From NCBI GenBank assembly GCA_963834305.1, contig CAWIAX010000002.1, positions 806,001-870,000 of the forward strand: a stretch of DNA of 64,000 nt, written 5' to 3'. This DNA comes from JACCXG01 sp963834305. GTDB taxonomy: Bacteria > Acidobacteriota > Vicinamibacteria > Vicinamibacterales > 2-12-FULL-66-21. The notes below the pieces were generated by a model. It saw only the letters and a program-made list of their open reading frames with translations. It ran no database searches and was not told the DNA's origin. A program made the position numbers and the translations under genes. Shown piece after piece: positions 7,352 through 15,669 of this stretch (positions within the stretch are counted from its first letter, which is position 1; each line of letters starts with the position of its first letter).

Positions 7352-8608
7352 ATGAACGACGTCCTGACGTTGATCCTCGGCGGTGGCCGCGGCACCCGCT
7401 TGTTTCCGTTGACGCACATGCGCTCGAAGCCGGCCGTCCCGCTCGGCAGCAAATACCGCCTGATCGACATTCCGATCAGCAACTGCCTCCACGCCGGCAT
7501 GAAGCGGATGTTCGTGCTCACCCAGTTCAATTCGGCGTCGCTCAACCGGCATGTCGCGCAGACCTACCGGATGGACGTGTTCACCAACGGCTTCGTCGAG
7601 GTGCTCGCCGCCGAGCAGACGCCGGAGAGCTCGGACTGGTTTCAGGGGACCGCCGATGCCGTCCGCCAGGCCGCCCGCCACTTCGCCGGCTACGACGCCG
7701 ACTACTACCTGATCCTGGCCGGCGATCATCTCTACCGGATGGACTTCAACGAGATGGTCGAGTCGCACATCGAGCGCCGTGCCGACATCACCATCGCCGC
7801 ACAGCCGGTGACGCCGGACGATGCGACGCAGATGGGCATCTTCCTGTTCGATCAGGACGGCCAGATCGCGGGCTTCGAGGAGAAGCCGAATGCCGCGCGC
7901 CTGCAGGAGATCGGCAGCAGCACGCCGCGCGGATCCACCGCCGGCGGCACCACGCCCGAGAAGCCCTTCGTCGCGTCCATGGGCATCTACGTCTTCTCGC
8001 GGGAGATCCTGCTCGCGGCGCTCGAACAGCCGGGCATCGATTTCGGCAAGGAGATCATCCCGAAGTCCCTCGCGACGCACCGCGTGCACCCCTACATCTA
8101 CCGCGGCTACTGGGCCGATCTCGGCACCATCGAGGCGTTCTACGACGCCAACATCCAGCTGACGCAGCGCGGCGCCCCGTTCAACTTCTTCGATCCGCGG
8201 GCGCCGATCTACACCCACCCGCGCTTCCTCCCCGGCACGCGCACCTACGGCTGCCGCATCGACGCCTCGATCGTCGCCGAAGGCTGCTACCTCGACGCGT
8301 GTCAGCTGCGCGACTCGGTGGTCGGCATTCGCAGCCACATCAGCCCGGGCAGCACGGTGACCCGCTCGGTGCTGCTCGGCGCCGACTTCTACGAGGAAGA
8401 GACCGCCGCCAGCGAGATTGCCCTCGGCATCGGCCGGGACGTCGTGCTCGATCGCGTGATCGTCGACAAGAATGCCCGCATCGGCGACGGCGCGCGGCTC
8501 GTCAACGAGCGCGGCGTCCAGGAAGCGGACGGCGACGGCTACTACATCCGCAACGGCATCATCATCGTTCCCAAGGGGGGGCGGATCGAGCCGGGCGTGA
8601 CGGTCTGA
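7352..8608 (+). CDS. glgC: Glucose-1-phosphate adenylyltransferase
   Basis: A 418-residue ADP-glucose pyrophosphorylase, the committed step of glycogen synthesis (Glc-1-P + ATP to ADP-glucose + PPi). The nucleotidyltransferase domain starts with GGGRGTRLFPLT (residues 10-21), followed by SKPAVPLGSKYRLIDIPISN (25-44), WFQGTADAVRQ and EEKP. The C-terminal left-handed beta-helix with hexapeptide-like repeats carries the allosteric site. The N-terminus resembles the cyanobacterial/plant type more than the enterobacterial one. It sits alone between the pst operon and an unrelated gene, with an apparently leaderless promoter. No other glycogen gene is nearby. Confidence 0.95.
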   Translation: MNDVLTLILGGGRGTRLFPLTHMRSKPAVPLGSKYRLIDIPISNCLHAGMKRMFVLTQFNSASLNRHVAQTYRMDVFTNGFVEVLAAEQTPESSDWFQGTADAVRQAARHFAGYDADYYLILAGDHLYRMDFNEMVESHIERRADITIAAQPVTPDDATQMGIFLFDQDGQIAGFEEKPNAARLQEIGSSTPRGSTAGGTTPEKPFVASMGIYVFSREILLAALEQPGIDFGKEIIPKSLATHRVHPYIYRGYWADLGTIEAFYDANIQLTQRGAPFNFFDPRAPIYTHPRFLPGTRTYGCRIDASIVAEGCYLDACQLRDSVVGIRSHISPGSTVTRSVLLGADFYEEETAASEIALGIGRDVVLDRVIVDKNARIGDGARLVNERGVQEADGDGYYIRNGIIIVPKGGRIEPGVTV

Positions 8609-8680
8609 GCCGGGCCCGGACCGTCAGCCTTCCCGCCGCCGCCCGCCTGTCGCGGTCAGCCCCCGCCCCTGCAGCCCCGC

Positions 8681-8699
8681 AGCGCCCGCTGCGGGCGCT
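8681..8699 (+). terminator. Possible hairpin terminator after glgC
   Basis: AGCGCCC (8681-8687) pairs with GGGCGCT (8693-8699) around a five-base loop, 73 bases after the glgC stop. The stem is strong but followed only by TTCATC and not a T-run, so termination efficiency is uncertain. Confidence 0.35.
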
Positions 8700-8845
8700 T
8701 CATCACGCCAGCCGTCCCCACTGATTTTCCGCACACCACAACTCCAGCGCGCGGCTCCCGTCTAAGAGTCCGAGTCGCCTGGAGTGGAGGCCGGCGGCCC
8801 GCACGGCCGGATGAGGAGCCACGGAACATTCTTCTGGAGGATCCC

Positions 8846-9412
8846 ATGCTCTGGTTCGTTCCGCTGCTGCTCGCAAGCGCCATCGAGGCACCCGCGCCGG
8901 CTCCTGCTCCGGCAGTTGCGCCGGCCGTCCCACGACTCGTCACAGCGTTCGACGCCGGCGCGGTGATGGCCGCGCTGACCGCACCCGGCCGCCGGGTTCG
9001 CACCACCAACGAACGCGTCGCCACGCTCCTCGCCAGCGGCGTGCAGCGCTCGCGCACCTTCGCCGATCTGGTCATGCAGCTCCATCGCTCGGACGTCATC
9101 GTCTATGTCGAGACGACGTTCGCCCTGCCGCCGGGCACCAACGGCCGGCTGATCTTCCAGAACGGGAACAGTCGCAGCCGCTACCTCCGCGTGCAGGTCC
9201 TGACCACGCTCGGCCGCGACGACATGATTGCGGTCATCGCGCACGAGCTGCGCCACGCGCTCGAGGTCGCGGCCGATCGCTCGGTCGTGAACAGCGCGAC
9301 GCTGCTGGCGCTCTATACCCGCATCGGGCACCTCAGCGTCGGCACGCAAAGCTTCGACACCGACGCCGCGAACACGACCGGGCGCCAGGTCCGGAGCGAA
9401 CTGGCGGTGTGA
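8846..9412 (+). CDS. Exported putative metallopeptidase with HELRH motif
   Basis: A 188-residue protein with an N-terminal hydrophobic signal (MLWFVPLLLASAIEA), an Ala/Pro linker and a zinc-binding HExxH motif (HELRH, 133-137) followed by ALEVAADRS. No closer family is recognised. The TTCTGGAGG site before the ATG at 8846 fixes the start. It is probably a periplasmic or secreted zinc peptidase; a third metal ligand was not identified, so catalysis is an inference. It stands between glgC and a convergent phosphodiesterase gene and shares no obvious operon. Confidence 0.65.
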   Translation: MLWFVPLLLASAIEAPAPAPAPAVAPAVPRLVTAFDAGAVMAALTAPGRRVRTTNERVATLLASGVQRSRTFADLVMQLHRSDVIVYVETTFALPPGTNGRLIFQNGNSRSRYLRVQVLTTLGRDDMIAVIAHELRHALEVAADRSVVNSATLLALYTRIGHLSVGTQSFDTDAANTTGRQVRSELAV

Positions 9413-9442
9413 GGAGCCGGGCGGCGACGGTGGGCGCCGCGC

Positions 9443-10363
9443 TCAGCGCGGCGCGAGGTCGGGATTGTCGGTGAAGACAGCGTCCACGCCCAGCGTCGAG
9501 AAGAAGTAGGCCATCTCCTCGCGGACGCCGGGAAAGCGGCCGCTGTTGCTGGCGCGGAAGGTGTACGGGGTGACCGTCAAGCCGGCGGCATGGGCCGCCG
9601 CCACCAGCTCCGGCCGCTGGTCGATCAGTTGCTTGGCCGGCCCGATCCCCGAAGCAAACGCCGCCGCCGACTTCAGGCCGTCGGCGGTGAGCCAGGTGCC
9701 GGCCATCCGCAGATCGATGAGCAGCACGCGCGGGATGCCGGGCAGCTCGCGCTGCAGGGCGCGCACGGCGTCGGGGTCGAACGACTGCAGGATGAGCGGC
9801 GGGGCGCCGGGCGTGGCGAAGCCGCCCCGCCGCAGCGCCGCGGCAACCAGCTTCACCATGTCGATGCCGCGCGAGGTGTAGAGCGCCGGCGACTTCAACT
9901 CGGGATAGAGGCCGGCCCGCCCCTTCACCACGGCGACGGCCTCGTCCCAGGTGAGGATGCGCTCGCCGCTGAACTTCGGGGCGAACCAGCTGCCGGCATC
10001 GAGCCGCTTGACCTCGGCGAGCGTGAAGTCGGCCGCCATCCAGCGGCGCACGCCGCTGGCCGCGTCCACCCGCGCGCGGTCGGGAAACACCTGCTCGACG
10101 TCGGTGGTGCGCTCCAGCGACTCGTCGTGCAGGCAGATGAGCACGCCGTCGCGGGTGACCGCGAGATCCTGCTCGACGAAGTCCGCCCCCTGCGCCACCG
10201 CCAGTTCGTAGGCGGCGCGGGTGTGCTCCGGCGCGTAGGCGGACGCGCCGCGGTGGGCAATCACCGTGCGCATTCTGGCCGGTGTCCCACCCTGTGCCCA
10301 CATCGCTGCCGAGGCCGCGGCCGTCGCCAGCAGCAGCGCCACCATGCGCCTCACGATCGTCAC
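9443..10363 (-). CDS. glpQ: Glycerophosphodiester phosphodiesterase, exported
   Basis: A 306-residue GDPD-family TIM-barrel enzyme that hydrolyses glycerophosphodiesters to glycerol-3-phosphate and an alcohol. Catalytic signatures: AHRG (His37), VEQD (Glu64/Asp66) and CLHD (His79), then YPELKSP and the closing FTDNPDLAPR. A signal peptide (residues 1-24, ending MWAQ) sends it to the periplasm. Start: GTG at 10363 behind GGGAGGAG; the ATG six codons in is an alternative. Its place among pst and polyphosphate genes fits phosphorus scavenging from phospholipid headgroups. The symbol is by family resemblance. Confidence 0.9.
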   Translation of the reverse strand: MTIVRRMVALLLATAAASAAMWAQGGTPARMRTVIAHRGASAYAPEHTRAAYELAVAQGADFVEQDLAVTRDGVLICLHDESLERTTDVEQVFPDRARVDAASGVRRWMAADFTLAEVKRLDAGSWFAPKFSGERILTWDEAVAVVKGRAGLYPELKSPALYTSRGIDMVKLVAAALRRGGFATPGAPPLILQSFDPDAVRALQRELPGIPRVLLIDLRMAGTWLTADGLKSAAAFASGIGPAKQLIDQRPELVAAAHAAGLTVTPYTFRASNSGRFPGVREEMAYFFSTLGVDAVFTDNPDLAPR

Positions 10364-10405
10364 AATCAGCTCCTCCCGTTGCCCTGCGCCGCGCTCCGTG
10401 GCCGG

Positions 10406-10909
10406 TCAGCCGAGCTTTCTCAGTACGCGCGGCGGCAGGAACCAGCGCAGCTCGCCGGTGTGCTGCGGCGGCCACGCCGCGAAGTCGATCCGGCAGATTG
10501 CCCCCTTCTTGAAGGGAATGGCCGTGCGTGCGCCAAGCAGCGAACCGGCCAGCTCCCCGAGGTTCGGCTCGTGGCCGACCAGGGCCAGCTTGGCCTCGCG
10601 GCGGTGCCGCGCGATCTCCTCGAGCACGGCGGCGGTGGTCCCCGCCGGGGCGAGGGCGTCGCTCGTCACGATCCGCGGGCGGTCCGGGAGCGCGCCGGCC
10701 AGGACCTCCGCGGTCTGAAGCGTACGGACCAGGGGGCTGGCAATCATCAGGTCGAAGGTCACGCCCAGGCTGACCAGCCCGCTCGCTTCCTCGCGCAGCG
10801 ACGTCACCCCGCGCGCCGTCAGGGGGCGCTCCCCGTCGTCCGGATATTCGGGACCGCGCTCCGCCGCCAGCCCGTGCCGGATCAGGTAGAGCTCCAGCAT
10901 GCCCATCAC
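10406..10909 (-). CDS. sixA: SixA-type phosphohistidine phosphatase
   Basis: About 165 residues of the histidine phosphatase superfamily, with the RHG motif at residues 11-13 and SPLVRTLQTAEVL and GHEPNLGELAGSLLG further on. SixA proteins dephosphorylate phosphohistidine on HPt or PTS proteins. Possible starts are the GTG at 10909, ATG at 10906 and ATG at 10900; the last gives the typical MLELYLIRHG. The CHAD stop (10909-10911) overlaps the first of these, so translation is coupled. CHAD-SixA pairs are common in bacteria and tie in with polyphosphate, although the actual substrate is unknown. Confidence 0.88.
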   Translation of the reverse strand: MMGMLELYLIRHGLAAERGPEYPDDGERPLTARGVTSLREEASGLVSLGVTFDLMIASPLVRTLQTAEVLAGALPDRPRIVTSDALAPAGTTAAVLEEIARHRREAKLALVGHEPNLGELAGSLLGARTAIPFKKGAICRIDFAAWPPQHTGELRWFLPPRVLRKLG

Positions 10910-11877
10910 TACCTGCGCTTACCGGGCGATGGCCGCGGCGCGGTGGCAGCCGCCGGCTCCTCGGGCTCGGCGATCTGCGCCGGGATGGTGGACCGGCAGG
11001 CCTCGGCCAGGTCGATCAGGGAGGGGATCTGCTTGGCGTATCGGGCGTGCAGGTGCCGGCACTCTTTTTCGAGCGCGGCCATGATGACGTCGAGGCCGCC
11101 GTCGCCGGCGCCCCGCCGTTGCGGCGGGCGGACCTGCACGTCCGCCACGTGTCCCTGGATGACCTGCAGATCGTGCAGCCGCCCCAGCGCCTCCTGCGTC
11201 CGCTTCAGCGTGGCGACGAGGGGGCGGGCGGCCGCGGTGTGGGAGTCGGCGGCGAGCTCGAGGGCGTAGCGCAGCTTCTTGGTGGCGATGCGGACCTGGT
11301 GCAGGCGTTCGGGGTCGTACATCTGGCCGGCCGTCCGGATGGCGGCCGACAGGCGCTTGCCCCGGACGTTGACGCGCGCGGCGAGCGTCTCGCGCCACGC
11401 GCCGGTGACCGACGCCGTCAGGTCGACGGCGAGCTCGTTGAGGCGCCGGTGCAGTTTTGCGGTGTTGAGCTTGCGCAGCCGCGCGTGCATCACCTCGCGC
11501 CGCCGGTCGCGCTCGGCGAGGACGTGGGCGCGCACGTCCTCGAGTGCGTTCCGGGGGATCTCCGGCCGCCGCGCGAGCTCGTCGAGGACGTGCATCGTGA
11601 CGTCCATCTCGCGGACCGTCCCGAGCGCGCGCGTCACCTGGCGAATCTTCCGGCCCGCCTTTCGGGCGCGCTTGATCCCGGCCGCCAGCACCGGCACCGC
11701 TTCGCGCAGCCGCCGCGACGCCACCCGCGCCTGATGGACCCCGGCATCGTCTCCCGCGATGGCCGCCGGCAGGTGGCGCTCGAGGGCCCTGGCGCGCCGC
11801 AGCAGCAGCGTCGTGGTAACGGGGACGAGCGGGCGGATCGTGGTAGGATGCAGACCGTTTCCGGGCGTTGATGACAT
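10909..11877 (-). CDS. CHAD domain protein (polyphosphate-binding)
   Basis: A 322-residue helical protein with conserved histidines in Arg/Lys-rich helices: GVHQARVASRRLREAV in the first half and RLHQVRIATKKLRYALELAA in the second. CHAD domains bind polyphosphate granules. It precedes sixA with a one-base overlap and is divergent from a Ppx/GppA phosphatase, a consistent polyphosphate neighbourhood. The ATG at 11877 is preceded by AGGGA. The C-terminus is Pro/Ala-rich and probably disordered. Confidence 0.9.
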   Translation of the reverse strand: MSSTPGNGLHPTTIRPLVPVTTTLLLRRARALERHLPAAIAGDDAGVHQARVASRRLREAVPVLAAGIKRARKAGRKIRQVTRALGTVREMDVTMHVLDELARRPEIPRNALEDVRAHVLAERDRRREVMHARLRKLNTAKLHRRLNELAVDLTASVTGAWRETLAARVNVRGKRLSAAIRTAGQMYDPERLHQVRIATKKLRYALELAADSHTAAARPLVATLKRTQEALGRLHDLQVIQGHVADVQVRPPQRRGAGDGGLDVIMAALEKECRHLHARYAKQIPSLIDLAEACRSTIPAQIAEPEEPAAATAPRPSPGKRR

Positions 11878-11899
11878 GGGTCCCTGACCGAGGCGTCAG

Positions 11900-11905
11900 T
11901 ATATA
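11900..11905. promoter_or_regulatory. Self-complementary TATATA between CHAD and ppx
   Basis: TATATA lies in the 100-base divergent gap. It can act as a -10 for the CHAD-sixA operon (22 bases to the ATG at 11877) and in the other direction for ppx (ATG 11978). It is the only A/T-rich stretch there. Confidence 0.35.
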
Positions 11906-11977
11906 ACGCCGATGTGACGGGCCCGGGCGCGCCGTGTCGCCACGCCATCCGCCGCCTCTGCACCCCAGCTGCCCCGC

Positions 11978-13627
11978 ATGCGCCTAGCCGCCATCGACAT
12001 CGGCACCAACTCGATCCACATGATCGTGGTGAAGGTCCGGCCCGATCTGTCGTTCGAGGTCATCGACCGCGAGAAGGACATGGTCCGCCTCGGCGCCGGC
12101 GGACTGGGCGGCCGCAGCCTCACGCCCACGGCGATGGCCGCGGCGTTCCAGACCCTCGCGAAGTTCCGGCGCCTGGCCGAGTCCCACAAGGTGGACGAGA
12201 TCGTCGCCTCCGCCACCAGTGCCACCCGCGAAGCCGACAACGGCGGCGACTTCATTGCCGAGGTCGACCGCCAGACCGGCATCCGGGTCAAGGTGATCTC
12301 CGGCACGGAAGAGGCCCGGCTGATTCACCTCGCCGCCGGCTACGGCGTGGACATCGGCGGATCCACCGGCGTGGTGATCGACATCGGCGGCGGCAGCGTC
12401 GAAGTGACGCTCGGCTCGGCCACGCAGCTGTCGCTCGGCCAGAGCTTCAAGGTCGGCGTGATCCGGCTGACCGAGGCGTTCGTCAAGTCCGACCCGCTCG
12501 GCGGCGGCGACGAGCGCCGGCTGGTGAAGCACCTGCACCGCGAGATGGGAGCGTATCTCGATCAGGTTGCCGCCCGGGGCTTCGACCGCGTGATCGGCAC
12601 GTCCGGCACGATCCTCAGCCTCGGCGCGCTCGCGTCGGCCGATGGCGGGACGCCGATCGAGGATCTCCGGAACCGCCGGGTGGGCGCGAAGGCGCTGCAC
12701 AAGCTGCGCAAGAAGCTCACCGGCCTGTCGCTCGAGGAGCGCCTGGCGGTGCCCGGCCTGGATCCCCGCCGCGCCGACCTCTCGGTCGCGGGATCGGTGC
12801 TGCTCGACACGATCGTCCGCCGGCTCGGCGCCGACGAGTTCACGCTGTGCGATCTCGCGCTGCGCGAGGGGCTGGTCCTCGATTACATCCATCGCAACAG
12901 CGCACGCATCCGCAAGGTGGAACGCTATCCCGACGTCCGGCGGCGCAGCGTCATCGAGCTGGGGGAACGCTGCGGCTACTGGCCGGAACATGCGCAGCAG
13001 GTCGCGCGCCTGGCGCTGGCCATCTTCGACCAGACACGAAGCGTGCACGGGCTCGGCGATCGCGAGCGGGACTGGCTCGAGTACGGCGCCCTGCTGCACG
13101 ACGTCGGCGTTCACATCAGCTACGAGCGCCATCACCGCCACTCGTATTACCTCATCAAGAACGGCGACCTGCGCGGCTTCGAACCCGAGGAGATTGAAAT
13201 CATCGCGCTGGTGGCGCGCTACCACCGGCAGGCGACGCCGAAGAAGTCGCACGACGGCTATGGCGACCTGCGGGGCGCCACCAGGCGCGCGGTGAAGGCG
13301 CTGGCGGCGATGCTGCGGCTCGCCGAAGGGCTCGACCGCAGCCATTCGCAGGCGCTGGCCGGCCTCGACCTCTACCCGCGAGGGGACGACTACCTCGCGC
13401 GGCTGCGGGCGACCGGCGACTCCGAGCTGGAGCTCTGGGCGGCCCATCGCCATGTCGCGCCGCTCGAGGCCGTGCTTGGGAAGCCCATCCGGTTCGAGGT
13501 CGCCAGCCGCGAGTATCAGGAGACACCCGGCAGGGAGGCGCCGGCCGGGCCGCCGCAGCCGAAGCGGGCACGGCGCGCGCCTGGCGCGAAGGGGCGCCGG
13601 GGGCGGACACCGGGCGCGTCCGCCTGA
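11978..13627 (+). CDS. ppx: Ppx/GppA exopolyphosphatase with HD domain
   Basis: A 549-residue protein. The actin-like ASKHA phosphatase fold has phosphate loops AAIDIGTNSIHMIV at the N-terminus and VIDIGGGSVEVTLG near residue 135, plus the GTSGT segment. A C-terminal HD-type helical domain follows (LLHDVGVHISYERHHRHSYY), as in E. coli Ppx and GppA. It should release phosphate from polyphosphate ends and/or convert pppGpp to ppGpp; the sequence does not separate the two. The last 35 residues are a basic, Pro/Arg/Ala-rich tail absent from most homologues, possibly polyphosphate-binding (inference). pstB follows after a 90-base gap. Confidence 0.93.
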   Translation: MRLAAIDIGTNSIHMIVVKVRPDLSFEVIDREKDMVRLGAGGLGGRSLTPTAMAAAFQTLAKFRRLAESHKVDEIVASATSATREADNGGDFIAEVDRQTGIRVKVISGTEEARLIHLAAGYGVDIGGSTGVVIDIGGGSVEVTLGSATQLSLGQSFKVGVIRLTEAFVKSDPLGGGDERRLVKHLHREMGAYLDQVAARGFDRVIGTSGTILSLGALASADGGTPIEDLRNRRVGAKALHKLRKKLTGLSLEERLAVPGLDPRRADLSVAGSVLLDTIVRRLGADEFTLCDLALREGLVLDYIHRNSARIRKVERYPDVRRRSVIELGERCGYWPEHAQQVARLALAIFDQTRSVHGLGDRERDWLEYGALLHDVGVHISYERHHRHSYYLIKNGDLRGFEPEEIEIIALVARYHRQATPKKSHDGYGDLRGATRRAVKALAAMLRLAEGLDRSHSQALAGLDLYPRGDDYLARLRATGDSELELWAAHRHVAPLEAVLGKPIRFEVASREYQETPGREAPAGPPQPKRARRAPGAKGRRGRTPGASA

Positions 13628-13650
13628 TCGGCAGATGCCGCCACACGCCG

Positions 13651-13702
13651 TTTACATGGATTTTACAGGGCGGAAACCGGCGGGAAACCAGGCCGGGATA
13701 CT
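13651..13702 (+). promoter_or_regulatory. Pho-box-like array and -10, pstB-phoU promoter
   Basis: Four 11-base units start at 13651, 13662, 13673 and 13684 with the cores TTTACA, TTTACA, GAAACC and GAAACC. A -10-like GATACT follows at 13697-13702 and the pstB ATG at 13718. Repeat length, repeat number, order of core types and distance to the -10 nearly match the array at 2120-2163. This is the strongest regulatory signal in the window. Confidence 0.68.
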
Positions 13703-13717
13703 GTCGCCTGAGCCGGC

Positions 13718-14548
13718 ATGAGCCTCCTCCAGACCACCCCGCCGCCGATTGCGCTGCCGACCCGGCCGCCTGCGCCGCCCTCGCCCGAGACCGCCGCGGC
13801 GATCGAGGTCGAGCACCTGAACTTCTACTACGGCGCCAAGCGGGCGCTCGAGGAGATCTCGGTCAGCATTCCCTCGCACCTGGTCACGGCGTTCATCGGG
13901 CCCTCGGGGTGCGGCAAGAGCACGTTCCTGCGGACGCTGAACCGGATGAACGACATCATCGCCGGCTCCCGCGTCGAGGGCAGGGTCCTCATCGAGGGGC
14001 GGGACATCTACGCGCCGGGGACGGACGTGGTCGCACTGCGGCGGCGCGTCGGCATGGTCTTCCAGAAGTCGAACCCCTTCCCCAAGTCGATCTTCGAGAA
14101 CGTGGCCTACGGCGTCCGCATCAACGGCCTGGCGCGGAGCCGCGCCGAGCTCCAGGAGCGGGTCGAAGAGAGCCTGACGGCGGCCGCCATCTGGGACGAA
14201 GTCAAGGACCGGCTGCACGACTCGGCGCTGGCGCTCTCGGGCGGCCAGCAGCAGCGGCTGTGCATCGCGCGGGCGCTCGCCGTCACGCCGGAGATCCTGC
14301 TGATGGACGAACCGGCGTCGGCGCTCGACCCCATCGCCACGCAGCGCATCGAGGAGCTGATCTATCAGCTCAAGTCGCGCTACACCATCGTCATCGTGAC
14401 GCACAACATGCAGCAGGCCGCGCGGGTCTCGGACCGGACCGCGTTCTTCTGGCTCGGCCGGCTGGTCGAATACGGCCCGACGGACCGCATCTTCACCAAT
14501 CCGGGGGAGAAGCTCACCGAAGATTACGTGACGGGACGGTTCGGGTAG
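13718..14548 (+). CDS. pstB: Phosphate ABC transporter ATP-binding protein PstB
   Basis: A 276-residue ATPase that powers PstCA. Walker A is GPSGCGKST (61-69), signature LSGGQQQRLCIARAL, Walker B ILLMDEPASALD, and the PstB-typical LRTLNRMND segment is present. About 28 Pro/Thr-rich residues precede the ABC domain. There is no Shine-Dalgarno at the ATG and the predicted leader is very short. It is separated from pstSCA by 7.5 kb but carries its own Pho-box-like promoter. phoU follows 72 bases on. Confidence 0.97.
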   Translation: MSLLQTTPPPIALPTRPPAPPSPETAAAIEVEHLNFYYGAKRALEEISVSIPSHLVTAFIGPSGCGKSTFLRTLNRMNDIIAGSRVEGRVLIEGRDIYAPGTDVVALRRRVGMVFQKSNPFPKSIFENVAYGVRINGLARSRAELQERVEESLTAAAIWDEVKDRLHDSALALSGGQQQRLCIARALAVTPEILLMDEPASALDPIATQRIEELIYQLKSRYTIVIVTHNMQQAARVSDRTAFFWLGRLVEYGPTDRIFTNPGEKLTEDYVTGRFG

Positions 14549-14620
14549 CCGCCGGCCCGCTCCGACACGCGGTGCGGCCCGCGAACCGCGCAACCAGGAC
14601 CTCGAACTCGACATCGACTC

Positions 14621-15298
14621 ATGCCCGACCGTCTCGTTCCGCACTTTCAGGAAGAGCTCCAGCAGCTCAAGACGCGGCTGCTCGAAATGGGCGGCCTGGC
14701 CGAAGACCGCGTGCGCTCGATCGTGCAGGCGCTGGTGGAGCGCAACGGCCCGACGGTCGATCGCGTCCTCGCCGGCGACGGCCCGATCAACCGGCTGCAC
14801 ATCGAGATCGACAGCCGGTGCTTCAAGCTGCTGGCGCTGCACCAGCCGATGGCGGTGGACCTGCGGGCGATTGTCTCGGCGGTCAAGATCAACACCGACC
14901 TCGAGCGCGTCGGCGACCTGGCGGTCAACATCGCCGAGGCGGTCAAGCGCTACATGCGCCATCCGCCGGTCAAGGAGCTGATCGACATCCCGCGGATGGC
15001 CGACATCGCCCAGCGCATGCTGCGCGACGCCCTCGACGCCTTCGTCCGGCGGGACATCGCGCTGGCGCAGCAGGTGCTGAACGAGGACGACGAGCTCGAC
15101 GCCCTCAAGACGCAGGTGTTCCGCGAGCTGCTCACCTTCATGCTGCAGGACCCGGTCACCATCGAGCCGGCGCTCGATCTCATCCTCATTTCCCGTCATC
15201 TCGAGCGGATCGGGGACCACGCCACGAACGTGGCCGAAGACGTCATCTTCATGGTCTCGGCGCGCGACGTGCGCCATCACGTCACGGACACGCAATAG
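14621..15298 (+). CDS. phoU: Phosphate signalling complex protein PhoU
   Basis: A 225-residue protein of two three-helix PhoU repeats. The metal-binding signatures are DLERVGDLAVNIAEA in the first repeat and HLERIGDHATNVAED in the second. PhoU links the Pst transporter to the PhoR kinase and represses the regulon when phosphate is plentiful. It lies downstream of pstB in the same orientation, presumably in the same transcript. Its partner kinase is not in the window. Confidence 0.96.
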   Translation: MPDRLVPHFQEELQQLKTRLLEMGGLAEDRVRSIVQALVERNGPTVDRVLAGDGPINRLHIEIDSRCFKLLALHQPMAVDLRAIVSAVKINTDLERVGDLAVNIAEAVKRYMRHPPVKELIDIPRMADIAQRMLRDALDAFVRRDIALAQQVLNEDDELDALKTQVFRELLTFMLQDPVTIEPALDLILISRHLERIGDHATNVAEDVIFMVSARDVRHHVTDTQ

Positions 15299-15404
15299 GG
15301 CCGGCGGCGGAATCCGGGCCGTTGGTCAGACGCCCTATCGCGCCGGCACTGGCGGCGGCGCCCTGCCGATCCAGGCGGACAATGGGCCGCCGAATCCGGG
15401 TCGG

Positions 15405-15434
15405 TTGACGGATCAATCCCCTTCACGATTGAAT
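15405..15434 (+). promoter_or_regulatory. Candidate promoter of yacG-gltA
   Basis: TTGACG at 15405-15410 and TTGAAT at 15429-15434 are separated by 18 bases, eight bases before the TTG start at 15443. The -35 is good and the -10 weak. Confidence 0.35.
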
Positions 15435-15442
15435 ACTAGGGT

Positions 15443-15649
15443 TTGGCAGGCCCCGAACCCCTGTGCGTGTACTGCCGTCGAGCGCCCGCGGACGGTGCGT
15501 GGCGGCCGTTCTGCAGCGAGCGCTGCCAGCTGGCAGACCTCGGACGCTGGTTGTCCGGGGACTACCGCATACCCGACGATTCGGCCCCGGCGGCGCCGGA
15601 CGCCACGGATCCCGACAGCCTCGACCGTCCTGACGGCGACGACAATTGA
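15443..15649 (+). CDS. yacG: YacG-type zinc finger protein (DNA gyrase inhibitor family)
   Basis: A 68-residue protein with the four-Cys zinc site Cys8, Cys11, Cys24, Cys28 (CVYC...CSERC) followed by QLADLGRWLSGDYRIP, the diagnostic YacG segment, and an acidic tail. E. coli YacG binds GyrB and inhibits gyrase. The start is TTG at 15443 after AGGG; no ATG or GTG fits. It ends 20 bases before gltA, so the two are probably cotranscribed. Confidence 0.88.
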   Translation: MAGPEPLCVYCRRAPADGAWRPFCSERCQLADLGRWLSGDYRIPDDSAPAAPDATDPDSLDRPDGDDN

Positions 15650-15669
15650 GAAAGCGCGACGTGAAGTCC

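Noticed and set aside
6768..7355. A 195-residue stand-alone receiver protein with a basic tail overlapping glgC
   Set aside because: The tail after about residue 133 is low-complexity read-through, while the real PhoB C-terminal end is visible in another frame at 7169-7216.
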